Shown one piece after another: positions 1 through 7,580 of a stretch of 64,000 nt of DNA. Under the pieces are notes generated by a model. That model was not told the origin of the DNA and did no database searches. It saw nothing but the letters and a program-made list of their open reading frames with translations. Within the stretch, counting starts at the first letter, position 1. Each line of letters starts with the position of its first letter. The position numbers were made by a program, and so were the translations under genes. The stretch covers positions 34,494 through 98,493 of the forward strand of contig CAIYPD010000052.1 of NCBI GenBank assembly GCA_903928075.1, in the 5' to 3' direction. This stretch comes from Candidatus Firestoneibacteriota bacterium (GTDB lineage Bacteria; Oederibacteriota; D2-FULL-39-29).

Positions 1-22
1 GCATTATCCATTGTTATATCTT

Positions 23-66
23 TTGCTAAGCCTCTAAGCATCCAAACCTCTGCCCTTCCAACCCTC
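23..66 (-). repeat. Degenerate 16-bp-unit tandem repeat following a stop codon
   Basis: Read on the minus strand, the sequence after the DUF4091 gene is built from units of about 16 bp of the form AGAGGYTTGGATGSTY and ends in a ..TTAGCAA tail. A second copy lies at 37939-37973 after pgeF. In both places the TAG stop codon of the preceding gene forms the start of a unit (TAG-AGG..). This is direct observation; the function is unknown. Confidence 0.55.
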
Positions 67-2798
67 TATTTCTTCTCCAGTTTCTGCTGTATTTCTCCGG
101 CAAGCAGGAAAAGATCTTCTGCTTGTTTTTGCCAGCCTGAGCCGAGGAAATACCTGTGGCCAGAAACTCCGGGAGACCAGCGCCAGCCGGCAGCGTTAGC
201 ATATCCGGGACCGTTAAGCTGCAGATTACTAAGAGTGCGCCACATATTAAGTAGGCGTTCATCCAGGGCGCTTTCACAACGCCCGGTCAGTTCAGCCCCA
301 AGTTTAGCTTTGCTTTCCAGAAGAGCCTTTTCTATATATATTCTTGCTTCACACGCCTCGACCCCTTCCATAAGCGCTATAAGGCGGTTCGTGGCTTCGG
401 GCCCGTCTTTTCCGGGCGCAAGCACAGGATTACAGAGGTTAAGAGCAATCGAGGTTCCGCCCCAACAACCTTCTTTGTACCGGTCATGAACATAGCTGGA
501 GCGGCGGTCGTTTTTATCTTTAACGGCCTTCCAGTAATCACCGCCAATTCGGCCTATGCCTCTAAGCTCACTGGTGACACCCGTTTCCGGAAAAAAGTAC
601 CACCGGCTGGCGGGATAGGTATCAAGTCCCACATTGCGCTCAAAAACAGCGTCCAGCCTTTTATTGTTCCAGCCGCGCAAACTCTCGACGATAGGAGTCC
701 CCTTTTGATTGGTCTGTTTACAGCCATCCGCAAAGCGAAAGCCGCCCCACACGGTTGCATTGTAACCCACCTCGGCTATGTCTTGAAGTTTTGTAAAAAG
801 TCCGTGCCCCTGCTGCACCCATGATAATTTAGGCGCTGCATCCAGAAAGAACTGCACATCCTCTTTGGGGGGTATTGCGTCACAAAACATTCCGAGCATC
901 AGGGCCTTATCCAACCCGCGTTTCTTAAGCCTTGCCTGCACCTGTTCAATAAGTTCCCGCCAGACAGCCTTGCTTCCGGGATCACTTAGCGGGGGTAGTT
1001 TGCCGAACTCCGTTCGTTTTGAGACAGGATCGACAAAGGTGACCTGCGGATAACCCAGGCTGACAAAATCCTCAAATCTCTTTTGCATCGTGGCGCGCAT
1101 ATAAACTTCCCAGACCTGAAGAACCACAATCTTGGGGTCACCCATATTTTTCTGCGCCAGGTCCAGGTATTTATCCATTATGGAAAAATCCCAATCGTAC
1201 TTGTTTTTGCCTTTTTTTATCCAGCGGATCATCGACTCTTCGTTACCAAGATTGGTGTGGGCCAGCGCCGGAATATAAACTATTCTCGCACCCGTTCCTC
1301 CCAGCAGACTGAAAGATTCCGCAATCATTGCCATATGTTTTTCCGACCAGAGCGGCAGCTTATATTCGAGCGCCAAAGTATCGGGAGACTGGATAAGGTC
1401 GACCCAGGTACTATAGTCTTGCCGGTCCGGCAGCGTATAGGGCAGCACTTTTAATTCCACCGCCGCAGCAATATCTTTCGCACCCGATGTTTTAATAGTA
1501 ACGACACCCGTGTATAGCCCGGCCGGCGCATCCTTGGGAATATTTACCGTAATCCAGACGGGCGCAACCGCTCCGGCCAAAGAAGATCCGTTTGCCTTGC
1601 CCAATGTATATTCTTTCGGCGGATTATTGCTTAAAGAAGCCATAAGTAAACTTCCAACGGAATAAATCGGTCTCTGTTTATAGTAGGTTGCATCATTTGT
1701 ACTTTCCATTCCCCACAGCACACCAAAGCGTATCTTTATTGCGGAAGCCGGAATCTCTGCCGGACCTTTAAGTCCACCTGCCTTTACCGAAAGCCCCGAA
1801 ATAACCTTCGTAGATCCAACAAGTACTTTGCCCGAGAAAATACCGTTACGGGGTCCGATGATCTGTACAGGCATAAGCGGCTCTGCCTGGCTTCCGACAT
1901 CAAGGTCATAATCTCCGGCAAGAATATCTCCATTCCACGCCTGGATTCCCTGCGGTCTGCCGGTATTGGGCACCAGCCCCGAAGATCCCGCGGCCGTCAA
2001 CTCCGCTCTCACAATCTGGCAGGTAGCCCACAGGAACTCATGAGGAAAACTATTTACGCGCTTTGGCATCTTTACTTTATTAAAAGCTTTATCGTAAGCC
2101 GTGCGTATAACTTCGATACCCAGTACATTTACGCCTTTTTTTAGAGCTTTTGCCGGAATTTTTATAATCGCACTTCTTTCCCAGCGTTCCATGCGCTTTT
2201 TGGAATCTTCCGTCGGTGGCACTCCATTGGGTTTTCCGTCCAGATATGATCCTTCGGGACCCAAATACATCCCCTTATCTGTAACAAAAGCTTCTTCAGG
2301 GTATTTTTCGGCAAGAATAACCGCCTTGGGATCACTTTTAATATCTTTTGCTATATGTGAACGGCCCGCTTCTTCCCCGTTTAAATACACAATTATTCCG
2401 CCGTGATAATTAACGGATAAATTCAGCGTACCCACGCTTGAAGGATTGGTCACTGTAAATTTACCCCGCAGATATAGCCGCTCCAGCATAGCCGTCTCGG
2501 GTGAAACCGTAAGCGGCCCGCGCAACCAGCCGGAGTCGTCAAGTTCCGGTTTATTCCAGTCCAGAGGTGCCGGGAGAGTATCGGAATCCAGCCATCTTAT
2601 TTTTGCTTTGACAATCTCAAGCGCCCCGGCCTCCTGAATTACGGGCGGTTTTATTACACTGTACATCCGCCAGTTACTATATGTATCAAGAACAACAGTA
2701 CCCGCAGCAAAGGAAACTACAGGCAGTAAAATTAGGACAGAGAAAGCGGTTATAAGCATGTTTAAGGTCTTTGAACTTTTGTTTTTAAATCCCGTCAT
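66..2798 (-). CDS. Secreted DUF4091-type glycoside-hydrolase-like protein (paralogue 1 of 4)
   Basis: A 910-residue exported protein, probably acting on polysaccharide outside the cytoplasm; its reaction is unknown. After a signal peptide (hydrophobic stretch near residues 12-31) it opens with VLDTYSNWRMYSV. A galactose-binding-like jelly roll follows (about 80-240, with GGIIVYLNGEE), then a beta-rich linker (NGIFSGKVLVGST) and a barrel-like region typical of DUF4091 proteins (about 465-700, with QSPDTLALEY and MDKYLDLA). The C-terminus is helical. The usual DE-P acid motif is not obvious; the equivalent stretch reads CDAIPPK (about 640). The ORF-track start at 2894 was rejected, because ATG 2798 has a perfect AGGAGG about 9 nt upstream, while the longer N-terminus reads through a terminator-like hairpin. 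It is the last gene of the locus and the most divergent paralogue. Being an enzyme is likely but not shown. Confidence 0.85.
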   Translation of the reverse strand: MTGFKNKSSKTLNMLITAFSVLILLPVVSFAAGTVVLDTYSNWRMYSVIKPPVIQEAGALEIVKAKIRWLDSDTLPAPLDWNKPELDDSGWLRGPLTVSPETAMLERLYLRGKFTVTNPSSVGTLNLSVNYHGGIIVYLNGEEAGRSHIAKDIKSDPKAVILAEKYPEEAFVTDKGMYLGPEGSYLDGKPNGVPPTEDSKKRMERWERSAIIKIPAKALKKGVNVLGIEVIRTAYDKAFNKVKMPKRVNSFPHEFLWATCQIVRAELTAAGSSGLVPNTGRPQGIQAWNGDILAGDYDLDVGSQAEPLMPVQIIGPRNGIFSGKVLVGSTKVISGLSVKAGGLKGPAEIPASAIKIRFGVLWGMESTNDATYYKQRPIYSVGSLLMASLSNNPPKEYTLGKANGSSLAGAVAPVWITVNIPKDAPAGLYTGVVTIKTSGAKDIAAAVELKVLPYTLPDRQDYSTWVDLIQSPDTLALEYKLPLWSEKHMAMIAESFSLLGGTGARIVYIPALAHTNLGNEESMIRWIKKGKNKYDWDFSIMDKYLDLAQKNMGDPKIVVLQVWEVYMRATMQKRFEDFVSLGYPQVTFVDPVSKRTEFGKLPPLSDPGSKAVWRELIEQVQARLKKRGLDKALMLGMFCDAIPPKEDVQFFLDAAPKLSWVQQGHGLFTKLQDIAEVGYNATVWGGFRFADGCKQTNQKGTPIVESLRGWNNKRLDAVFERNVGLDTYPASRWYFFPETGVTSELRGIGRIGGDYWKAVKDKNDRRSSYVHDRYKEGCWGGTSIALNLCNPVLAPGKDGPEATNRLIALMEGVEACEARIYIEKALLESKAKLGAELTGRCESALDERLLNMWRTLSNLQLNGPGYANAAGWRWSPGVSGHRYFLGSGWQKQAEDLFLLAGEIQQKLEKK

Positions 2799-2822
2799 AA
2801 AGGTATTCCTCCTAAAAAAGTT

Positions 2823-2857
2823 AAAAAACCCTATGCCTTGCAAAGACAAGAAGGCAT
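2823..2857 (-). terminator. Terminator- or attenuator-like hairpin ahead of the DUF4091 gene
   Basis: On the minus strand ATGCCTT pairs with AAGGCAT around an 11-nt loop and is followed by AGGG and six T. It lies 25 nt upstream of the start codon at 2798. It may end the transcript of the upstream gene (2970-4364) or act as a leader attenuator. The stem is short (7 bp), so the call is tentative. Confidence 0.4.
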
Positions 2858-2907
2858 TGAGCTGTTGATTACCTGTGCAGGAATATGATTCCAACTTTTA
2901 CCTTATT

Positions 2908-2936
2908 ATTTTAACACTTACATTATGGAATATGAA
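2908..2936 (-). promoter_or_regulatory. Candidate promoter for the DUF4091 gene at 66-2798
   Basis: On the minus strand a TTCATA (-35, 4 of 6 consensus bases) and a TAAAAT (-10) are separated by exactly 17 nt, about 110 nt upstream of ATG 2798 and upstream of the hairpin at 2823-2857. The region is AT-rich, so a chance match is possible. Confidence 0.3.
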
Positions 2937-2969
2937 CGCATTTTTTTCACTTAAACCTGCTCATATCCC

Positions 2970-4364
2970 CTAATCCTCGGCACCTAAAACCGGTATCCAC
3001 TTGATATCGTTGCCGACCTTCAAATAGCTTTCCGTATTTTTAATAAGTTGTTCCGTAACTTCGTTTGAGATAAACAGGGGCACATTGGAGATGGGGACTT
3101 TAATCTTATTATCCTTAACCGTATAGACTACGCCGCCAAACAATTCCCTGTTATACAGCGCGACATTTTTTTCTTTCAGACCGCCCAGTTCATATATAAA
3201 AGGTTTTCCGGAAGTCCACGCAATTATAACCTCGCTGTTATTCCTGCCTTTAAACTTATAACAGAAATACGGACTGTCTTTGTACGGCTCATAAGAACTT
3301 TTTACGGGTTCCGGGTTAGGGGTCTGCCCGTCGCTTATCACGCTAAGTAGCTCCGGTTCGGGTAATAGCTCAATCATTAACTTTATTGCTTTAGCGGCAA
3401 TCCGCATCTTCCCCTCCCGGCTGTAGATGCCGTAACCTTTGAACCTGCCGGAAACGGAATATTGATCTTCGGGATAAGTTAAAGTCACCGTTTGAACGCC
3501 GTGTCTTGCACATAAAGCTAAAAACCTTACAAAATTATCGGCGGCCTGGTCTTTCGTATAGACAAAAGGGTTGGCCATTCCGTAAGACAGGGGAAAGCCC
3601 ATCTCCGTGCACCAGATAGGTTTTTCTCCGCCGTTACTTTTTGTCTCTTCTTTTAGCCATTTGAATACTTCCTGCACTCCGCCTACATCCGGCGGCATAG
3701 GGTAGGTAAAAGGATGTACATCTATACAGTCGTAAAGTGAAGCGCCGCCGTATTTGTGCACCCCTTTGATAAAAGCGTAAGGCCCCATTACTTTCTGTTT
3801 TTTATTAATAGTGTCCCGTGAAAGCGCGCCGGCGTAGGTCCCGATAGGCGACATGGCTACAATTTTAAGTTCTTTATCGTAGGCCCGTATCTCCTCGCTT
3901 GCTGCTTTAAGCATTTGATAATAGGCTTCATCCGGCAGCATCTCACCCGGAGGATTTAGTTCCGTTCCCGGCTCTCCCCAAATAACATAATACCTTACCG
4001 GCCGGGCCGGCAGGTCTTTATTCTCACTCCAAAAACTGCCGTTTGGCCCGTATCGTCTTAAACTCTTATTAACCAGCGTACGCCACCCTTTCAGGTCCAT
4101 ATTCTTATTAACAAAACTGTTACAGGTTAAAATCCCTGCTACTTCTATGTCGTTTTTCGCGGCGCACCTAAAACCTTTTTCGGTATCATCCTCGTTTAAA
4201 GGCATGCTTATCAATTTAAAACCTGTTTCTTTTATTAATTTTATATTTTTTTCAAACTCGCCCCCGAAAGTATAAAGACCGTATAGCGGAGGAGCTTTTT
4301 TTATTTCGCCACCATAGAGAGATGAAACAAAGAAAACAAGTATAAGCAATTTTAGCGTCTTCAC
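2970..4364 (-). CDS. Secreted clan GH-A-like glycoside hydrolase
   Basis: A 464-residue protein with a signal peptide (MKTLKLLILVFFVSSLYGG). It looks like a (beta/alpha)8 glycosidase of the GH39/GH5-like type. A WGEPGTEL segment (about 130) sits where these families carry the acid/base Glu (normally NEP), followed by the typical Y..ML..A..EIRAYD helix. PIWCTEMGFP (about 250) fits the strand bearing the nucleophile Glu. The C-terminal 100 residues look like a beta-sandwich. The start is GTG at 4364 with GGGGAGGAA just upstream. It lies 13 nt downstream of the small exported protein at 4378-5043, so the two are probably co-transcribed. Substrate unknown. Confidence 0.75.
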   Translation of the reverse strand: MKTLKLLILVFFVSSLYGGEIKKAPPLYGLYTFGGEFEKNIKLIKETGFKLISMPLNEDDTEKGFRCAAKNDIEVAGILTCNSFVNKNMDLKGWRTLVNKSLRRYGPNGSFWSENKDLPARPVRYYVIWGEPGTELNPPGEMLPDEAYYQMLKAASEEIRAYDKELKIVAMSPIGTYAGALSRDTINKKQKVMGPYAFIKGVHKYGGASLYDCIDVHPFTYPMPPDVGGVQEVFKWLKEETKSNGGEKPIWCTEMGFPLSYGMANPFVYTKDQAADNFVRFLALCARHGVQTVTLTYPEDQYSVSGRFKGYGIYSREGKMRIAAKAIKLMIELLPEPELLSVISDGQTPNPEPVKSSYEPYKDSPYFCYKFKGRNNSEVIIAWTSGKPFIYELGGLKEKNVALYNRELFGGVVYTVKDNKIKVPISNVPLFISNEVTEQLIKNTESYLKVGNDIKWIPVLGAED

Positions 4365-4377
4365 TGTTCCTCCCCGG

Positions 4378-5043
4378 TTACTTTGCCGCGTCCTTAAGGT
4401 CTATCTCAAGATCATCATAATAAAACTTTTCATTCTTCGCGCCAAGATCATCCCCGCCGCCGAAACAAACGCCATTGGCGCCTTTTTTGAAAAATTCTTT
4501 TTTAACATCAACTTCGCCAGCTTCCTTATCATCATCCGCAACGATACTTAAGCTCTTGTCATCCAAAAATGTGAAGGTAAATTTTCTCCAGCCGGCTTCA
4601 GGCCGCTTTATTGCCGAGTGCCATTTGTCAAACCACTGGTTTTCCGCGGTAAAACACACAGCATAGTCATTGGGCTTTATATTTTTACTCCAGACGGGAA
4701 AAAGAACAACTTTATCGTCATCGCTGTTTATCAGTCCGAAATACGGACCTTTCCAGGCCTTATTCGGGGTTGAAGCCTTATTATTTACACAACTATCATA
4801 GACCCAGAGAGTTACAGAACCGTATTTATTTTCGGCGCCGAAACGGAGTGCGGCCGTCGCTTTAGGCGGCAGATAAAGTGAATTTTCTCCGCTATGTTTT
4901 TGATCCGTAGAGAGCGCCGCATCGCCTTCAACTTCCATTTTCTTCAAAATCGCTTTATCCTCAAAGCCCTGCGTTATTTTTTCCGCAAAGACCATAGAAG
5001 ATATACCCGCAACTACCACCAACAGCAATATCTTTTTACACAT
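4378..5043 (-). CDS. Exported protein, jelly-roll-like, possibly carbohydrate-binding
   Basis: A 221-residue protein with a clear signal peptide (MCKKILLLVVVAGISSMVFA) and no recognised enzyme motif. The mature part alternates short beta strands and aromatic residues (SGENSLYLPP, GSVTLWVYD, WRKFTFTFLDD, FYYDDLEIDL). This is the pattern of a laminin-G/CBM-like jelly roll in which a 'fall in'-type strand ends with YYDDLEI. Start ATG 5043 has GGGAGGAAAAT directly upstream. It precedes the GH-A-like gene by 13 nt, suggesting an accessory binding role; that role is inference. The leader contains half of a dispersed 9-bp repeat element. Confidence 0.7.
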   Translation of the reverse strand: MCKKILLLVVVAGISSMVFAEKITQGFEDKAILKKMEVEGDAALSTDQKHSGENSLYLPPKATAALRFGAENKYGSVTLWVYDSCVNNKASTPNKAWKGPYFGLINSDDDKVVLFPVWSKNIKPNDYAVCFTAENQWFDKWHSAIKRPEAGWRKFTFTFLDDKSLSIVADDDKEAGEVDVKKEFFKKGANGVCFGGGDDLGAKNEKFYYDDLEIDLKDAAK

Positions 5044-5055
5044 ATTTTCCTCCCG

Positions 5056-5092
5056 GAATAATATCCATCAAAGATTTTAGACCTTATAAACT
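5056..5092 (-). repeat. Partial copy (left end) of the 9-bp-unit repeat element
   Basis: On the minus strand GTTTATAAG-GTCTAAAAT is followed by a TTGA..ATATTA stretch. This matches the left end of the elements at 36779-37386 and 63548-63656 (GTAAAGTCTAAAAATCG.TGAA..ATATTA). Only one end is present here, and it overlaps the leader of the gene at 4378-5043. Confidence 0.45.
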
Positions 5093-5116
5093 ATTTTGAC
5101 ATTTTTTTCAACAATT

Positions 5117-5176
5117 CTCCGCCCTTGGCGAGATCTCTCCGCAGGTGGACGCTTTCGCCGCAAAAAGTTGGCGGAC
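5117..5176. repeat. Dispersed palindromic GGCGAGATCTC element, copy A
   Basis: Contains CCGCCCTTGGCGAGATCTC followed by CCGCAGGTGGAC, bounded by an outer inverted pair TCCGCC/GGCGGA. Related copies are at 21973-22008 and 49533-49566. It lies between the genes at 4378-5043 and 5211-6407. It resembles a REP/BIME-type intergenic repeat, but no function can be assigned. Confidence 0.55.
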
Positions 5177-5210
5177 TGCCCCGCTTAAAACCAGGCTCGC
5201 AGGTTATTTT

Positions 5211-6407
5211 TTACTTTTCTATTACATATATATGTGTGGCATGTTCCGAAAATTTATCCGAGAACTCCCGGTTGCCGGCCGTAATACTTCTGTTTTCCTC
5301 GTCGACGGCTATTTTTACGTTTGATTTCAAGTCCGGAACTTTAAATTTCACCGTGCAACTGCTTCTTTTCATATTGACCGCAAAAATATAAATCTTTCCC
5401 TCATTTTCCTTTACCATTATTTCCACATCTCCCCCGGCGGCCTCTTTAGTTACTTTACCCAAAATATCAGGAGAGCAAATAGCCGGTGTCAACCGGGTAA
5501 TCTGGTTGTTGATTTTTGTGAGTTCTTTTTTGTTCTCTTCCGGCACGCCGAACTGGGTGTAGAACTTATTTGTCTTATCTTCAGCCATTCTTTTTTTCAT
5601 ATTAGGATTTCCGATATTTTCCTGTGAAACCCAGGCATGGGTAAAATAGGCTATGCCCTTGACCCCTCTTACGATAGCCATCCAAACCTCGCATCTTATT
5701 TCATAAGGAAAAGGATGCCGCATACGGGAAGGGCTTATCCACTTGCTCCCCGCGTTTGTTTCAATAAAAGCATAGGCGGGTTTCCCCTTGTAGAGCCTTT
5801 GGAGTTCTGTAACACCCGAGGCGACCCACCAAAGCTTCTCCACGCTCATACTACCAAAAATAGGATAAATATCATAGCCAATTATATCCGTTGCTTTATT
5901 GTAGTCCTTGTAAAAAGAAATATCATAATTTACTTTTTCAATATTGGGGTCAAACTTGGGAGTTAAGGTTAAAAACATGGGATGCTCCCGGTCCATCGCC
6001 CGGGCTTTTTCATATATAGCTATAGATTCGGCTGTGGGAATCCTCGGGGCTTTTTTGTCTTTTCCCGGCATATCAGGTTCATCCTTATACAACCAGCCCA
6101 GCAGTGCGGGGCTTTGTCTGACCGCCTCCACTTGTTCCTCTTTAAAAGCGGTTACCACAAATAGGCCAAGTCTTGCTGCTTCCGCTGCGTACTCGACCGC
6201 CGTAGATTCATCACCCTGGCCAAAAAAAGTATTAATCCCATATTTCTTTTGTTCTTCCATTTTAGTTTTGCTCTGCGCCCACTGCATAATCGGGAAAAAT
6301 GGCTTGCCGTCAACTATTATTTCCAGATCTTTTCCTATCTCCACTTTTGTCGCATAGAGCGGCAAACTGAGTGCCAGTATGCAGAAAAAAAAGAATATCT
6401 TTTTCAT
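5211..6407 (-). CDS. Secreted TIM-barrel hydrolase-like protein with DEP motif (paralogue A)
   Basis: A 398-residue protein with a signal peptide (MKKIFFFFCILALSLPLYA). It begins with VDGKPFFPIMQW, the opening typical of GH-A-like barrels that act on galactosides or related sugars. LLGWLYKDEPDM (about 105-117) carries a plausible acid/base Glu, FIETNAGSKWI (about 215) a second conserved Glu, and IRCEVWMAIVRGVKGIAYF a barrel strand-helix pair. The C-terminal 80 residues look like a small beta domain. Start ATG 6407 has AGGGAGAAG upstream, directly after a short hairpin. A paralogue at 20739-21944 is roughly half identical by eye. Probably an extracytoplasmic glycosidase of unknown specificity. 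Confidence 0.75.
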   Translation of the reverse strand: MKKIFFFFCILALSLPLYATKVEIGKDLEIIVDGKPFFPIMQWAQSKTKMEEQKKYGINTFFGQGDESTAVEYAAEAARLGLFVVTAFKEEQVEAVRQSPALLGWLYKDEPDMPGKDKKAPRIPTAESIAIYEKARAMDREHPMFLTLTPKFDPNIEKVNYDISFYKDYNKATDIIGYDIYPIFGSMSVEKLWWVASGVTELQRLYKGKPAYAFIETNAGSKWISPSRMRHPFPYEIRCEVWMAIVRGVKGIAYFTHAWVSQENIGNPNMKKRMAEDKTNKFYTQFGVPEENKKELTKINNQITRLTPAICSPDILGKVTKEAAGGDVEIMVKENEGKIYIFAVNMKRSSCTVKFKVPDLKSNVKIAVDEENRSITAGNREFSDKFSEHATHIYVIEK

Positions 6408-6420
6408 TTTACTTCTCCCT

Positions 6421-6437
6421 GCCGGAGGCAGTCCGGC
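6421..6437. repeat. Short hairpin GCCGGA-ggcag-TCCGGC
   Basis: A perfect 6-bp GC-rich inverted repeat sits between the transglutaminase-like gene at 6450-7580 and the Shine-Dalgarno of the gene ending at 6407. It has no T-tract, so it is not a typical terminator. It may be a remnant of a dispersed palindrome or influence translation of the downstream gene. Confidence 0.4.
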
Positions 6438-6449
6438 TTCAATGATTTC

Positions 6450-7580
6450 CTAACCTTTATGGTTTAAGCAGACATAATTATGCGGCCCGCTTACGCCAAA
6501 TTTATTTTTTGTAGTAGCTGTTATTTTATTTATACCGGGCTTTAATTTCCATTTAAACCCGGAAGCTGTTTTTTTCCAGGCACCGTTATTTAGTTTAACA
6601 AGAAAATGGGAAAAATTAGGAGTTTGCGTCGTGAGCTTTATGGCGACATTTCTGCCGTTTTTGGGAAGAAGTTCGATATGTGCCTCGCCCAGCGACCAAT
6701 AAATATCCCGGATATTTTTAGCTGCTACCACACATTTTTTGTGCCATTTTACTTTTTTGTTGTATTTATCAATTATCATAAAAGAACCGTCTTTATCATT
6801 GTTTAAGGAAGAAATACCGCCTTTGAAAAGCATATACGGATGGGCATTTATCGAATCATCCAACCAGCGGGCACTCCCGGCAAATATCATATTAGCGTGC
6901 TTGGCCAGGCTTATTGCGGAAAAACTTATAGTTGTGTTGCTGGGAGGATGATAAAACGGCAGGTCTTTAAGTGTGTATTTCTTTTTCTGCTTCCCTGAGA
7001 TAAAGATCAGGTCTTTTCCTCCGTTTCTAAAGAGTTCTTTCCTGATTTCAAAAGCGCTCAAAGGAATGCCGGGAGTGCTTTCTGTCACAAAATAGACCAT
7101 ATGCGTGGGGTCCAGCTCTATCCATTTTCTGAACTGGTTGGACCAGATTTCACAGATGGTATGTTCAACTCCGGTAACCGAAGGCAACGCTTTTAACTGC
7201 AAGCCCCGGGCGACCCAGCCTAAACTATAAGCCGCCGAAAGAAATACCGCGGCAAAATGAGCACAGTAAAAAGAACCACCCCGGTCTATTTCCTCAAGGA
7301 TAGAAAGCGCATTATGGACAGGCAAAGTGGGCTGGCCGAATTTTTTAAAACGGTGCATAACCCAGTCATTTAACAGCTGCATCTTTTCCAGTTCGGTCTT
7401 CCCGCTCTTAATAACTCTTCTTAAAGCGTATTTCTTTTCTAATTTTATAAGTTTAGGATTATTGCGGCGGTCGTATTTAAACCGCTTAGAATATTTACTT
7501 ATAACTATTTTCGGATTAAGAGACCCGGTTTCCTTGAGCGTAATGTTTTTAAGGAGCAGTCCTTTTCTTAAAATGCTCAC
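6450..7580 (-). CDS. Transglutaminase-like cysteine-peptidase-fold protein without signal peptide
   Basis: A 376-residue protein of the transglutaminase-like superfamily (papain-like fold; members are peptidases, amidases or cross-linkers). The triad is visible: Cys in GGSFYCAHFA, His in GVEHTICEIW and Asp in WIELDPTHM, all near residues 115-185. A C-terminal Ig-like beta domain ends in W.LKPGINKITATTKNKFG. It starts at GTG 7580, overlapping the upstream gene's stop as GTGA, with GGAG 6 nt before. It is a paralogue of the gene at 7577-8731 but has no Sec signal peptide, its N-terminus being MSILRKGLLLK. The protein may be cytoplasmic, or the export signal may have been lost when the pair duplicated. 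Role in the glycan locus is unknown. Confidence 0.8.
   Translation of the reverse strand: MSILRKGLLLKNITLKETGSLNPKIVISKYSKRFKYDRRNNPKLIKLEKKYALRRVIKSGKTELEKMQLLNDWVMHRFKKFGQPTLPVHNALSILEEIDRGGSFYCAHFAAVFLSAAYSLGWVARGLQLKALPSVTGVEHTICEIWSNQFRKWIELDPTHMVYFVTESTPGIPLSAFEIRKELFRNGGKDLIFISGKQKKKYTLKDLPFYHPPSNTTISFSAISLAKHANMIFAGSARWLDDSINAHPYMLFKGGISSLNNDKDGSFMIIDKYNKKVKWHKKCVVAAKNIRDIYWSLGEAHIELLPKNGRNVAIKLTTQTPNFSHFLVKLNNGAWKKTASGFKWKLKPGINKITATTKNKFGVSGPHNYVCLNHKG

Noticed and set aside
26-277. 83-aa minus-strand ORF at the left edge
   Set aside because: It runs in another frame inside the DUF4091 gene and has no ribosome site or recognisable motif; a shadow.
2799-2894. Longer N-terminus of DUF4091 paralogue 1
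   Set aside because: The extension is translated from a terminator-like hairpin region, while ATG 2798 has an ideal Shine-Dalgarno followed by a signal peptide.
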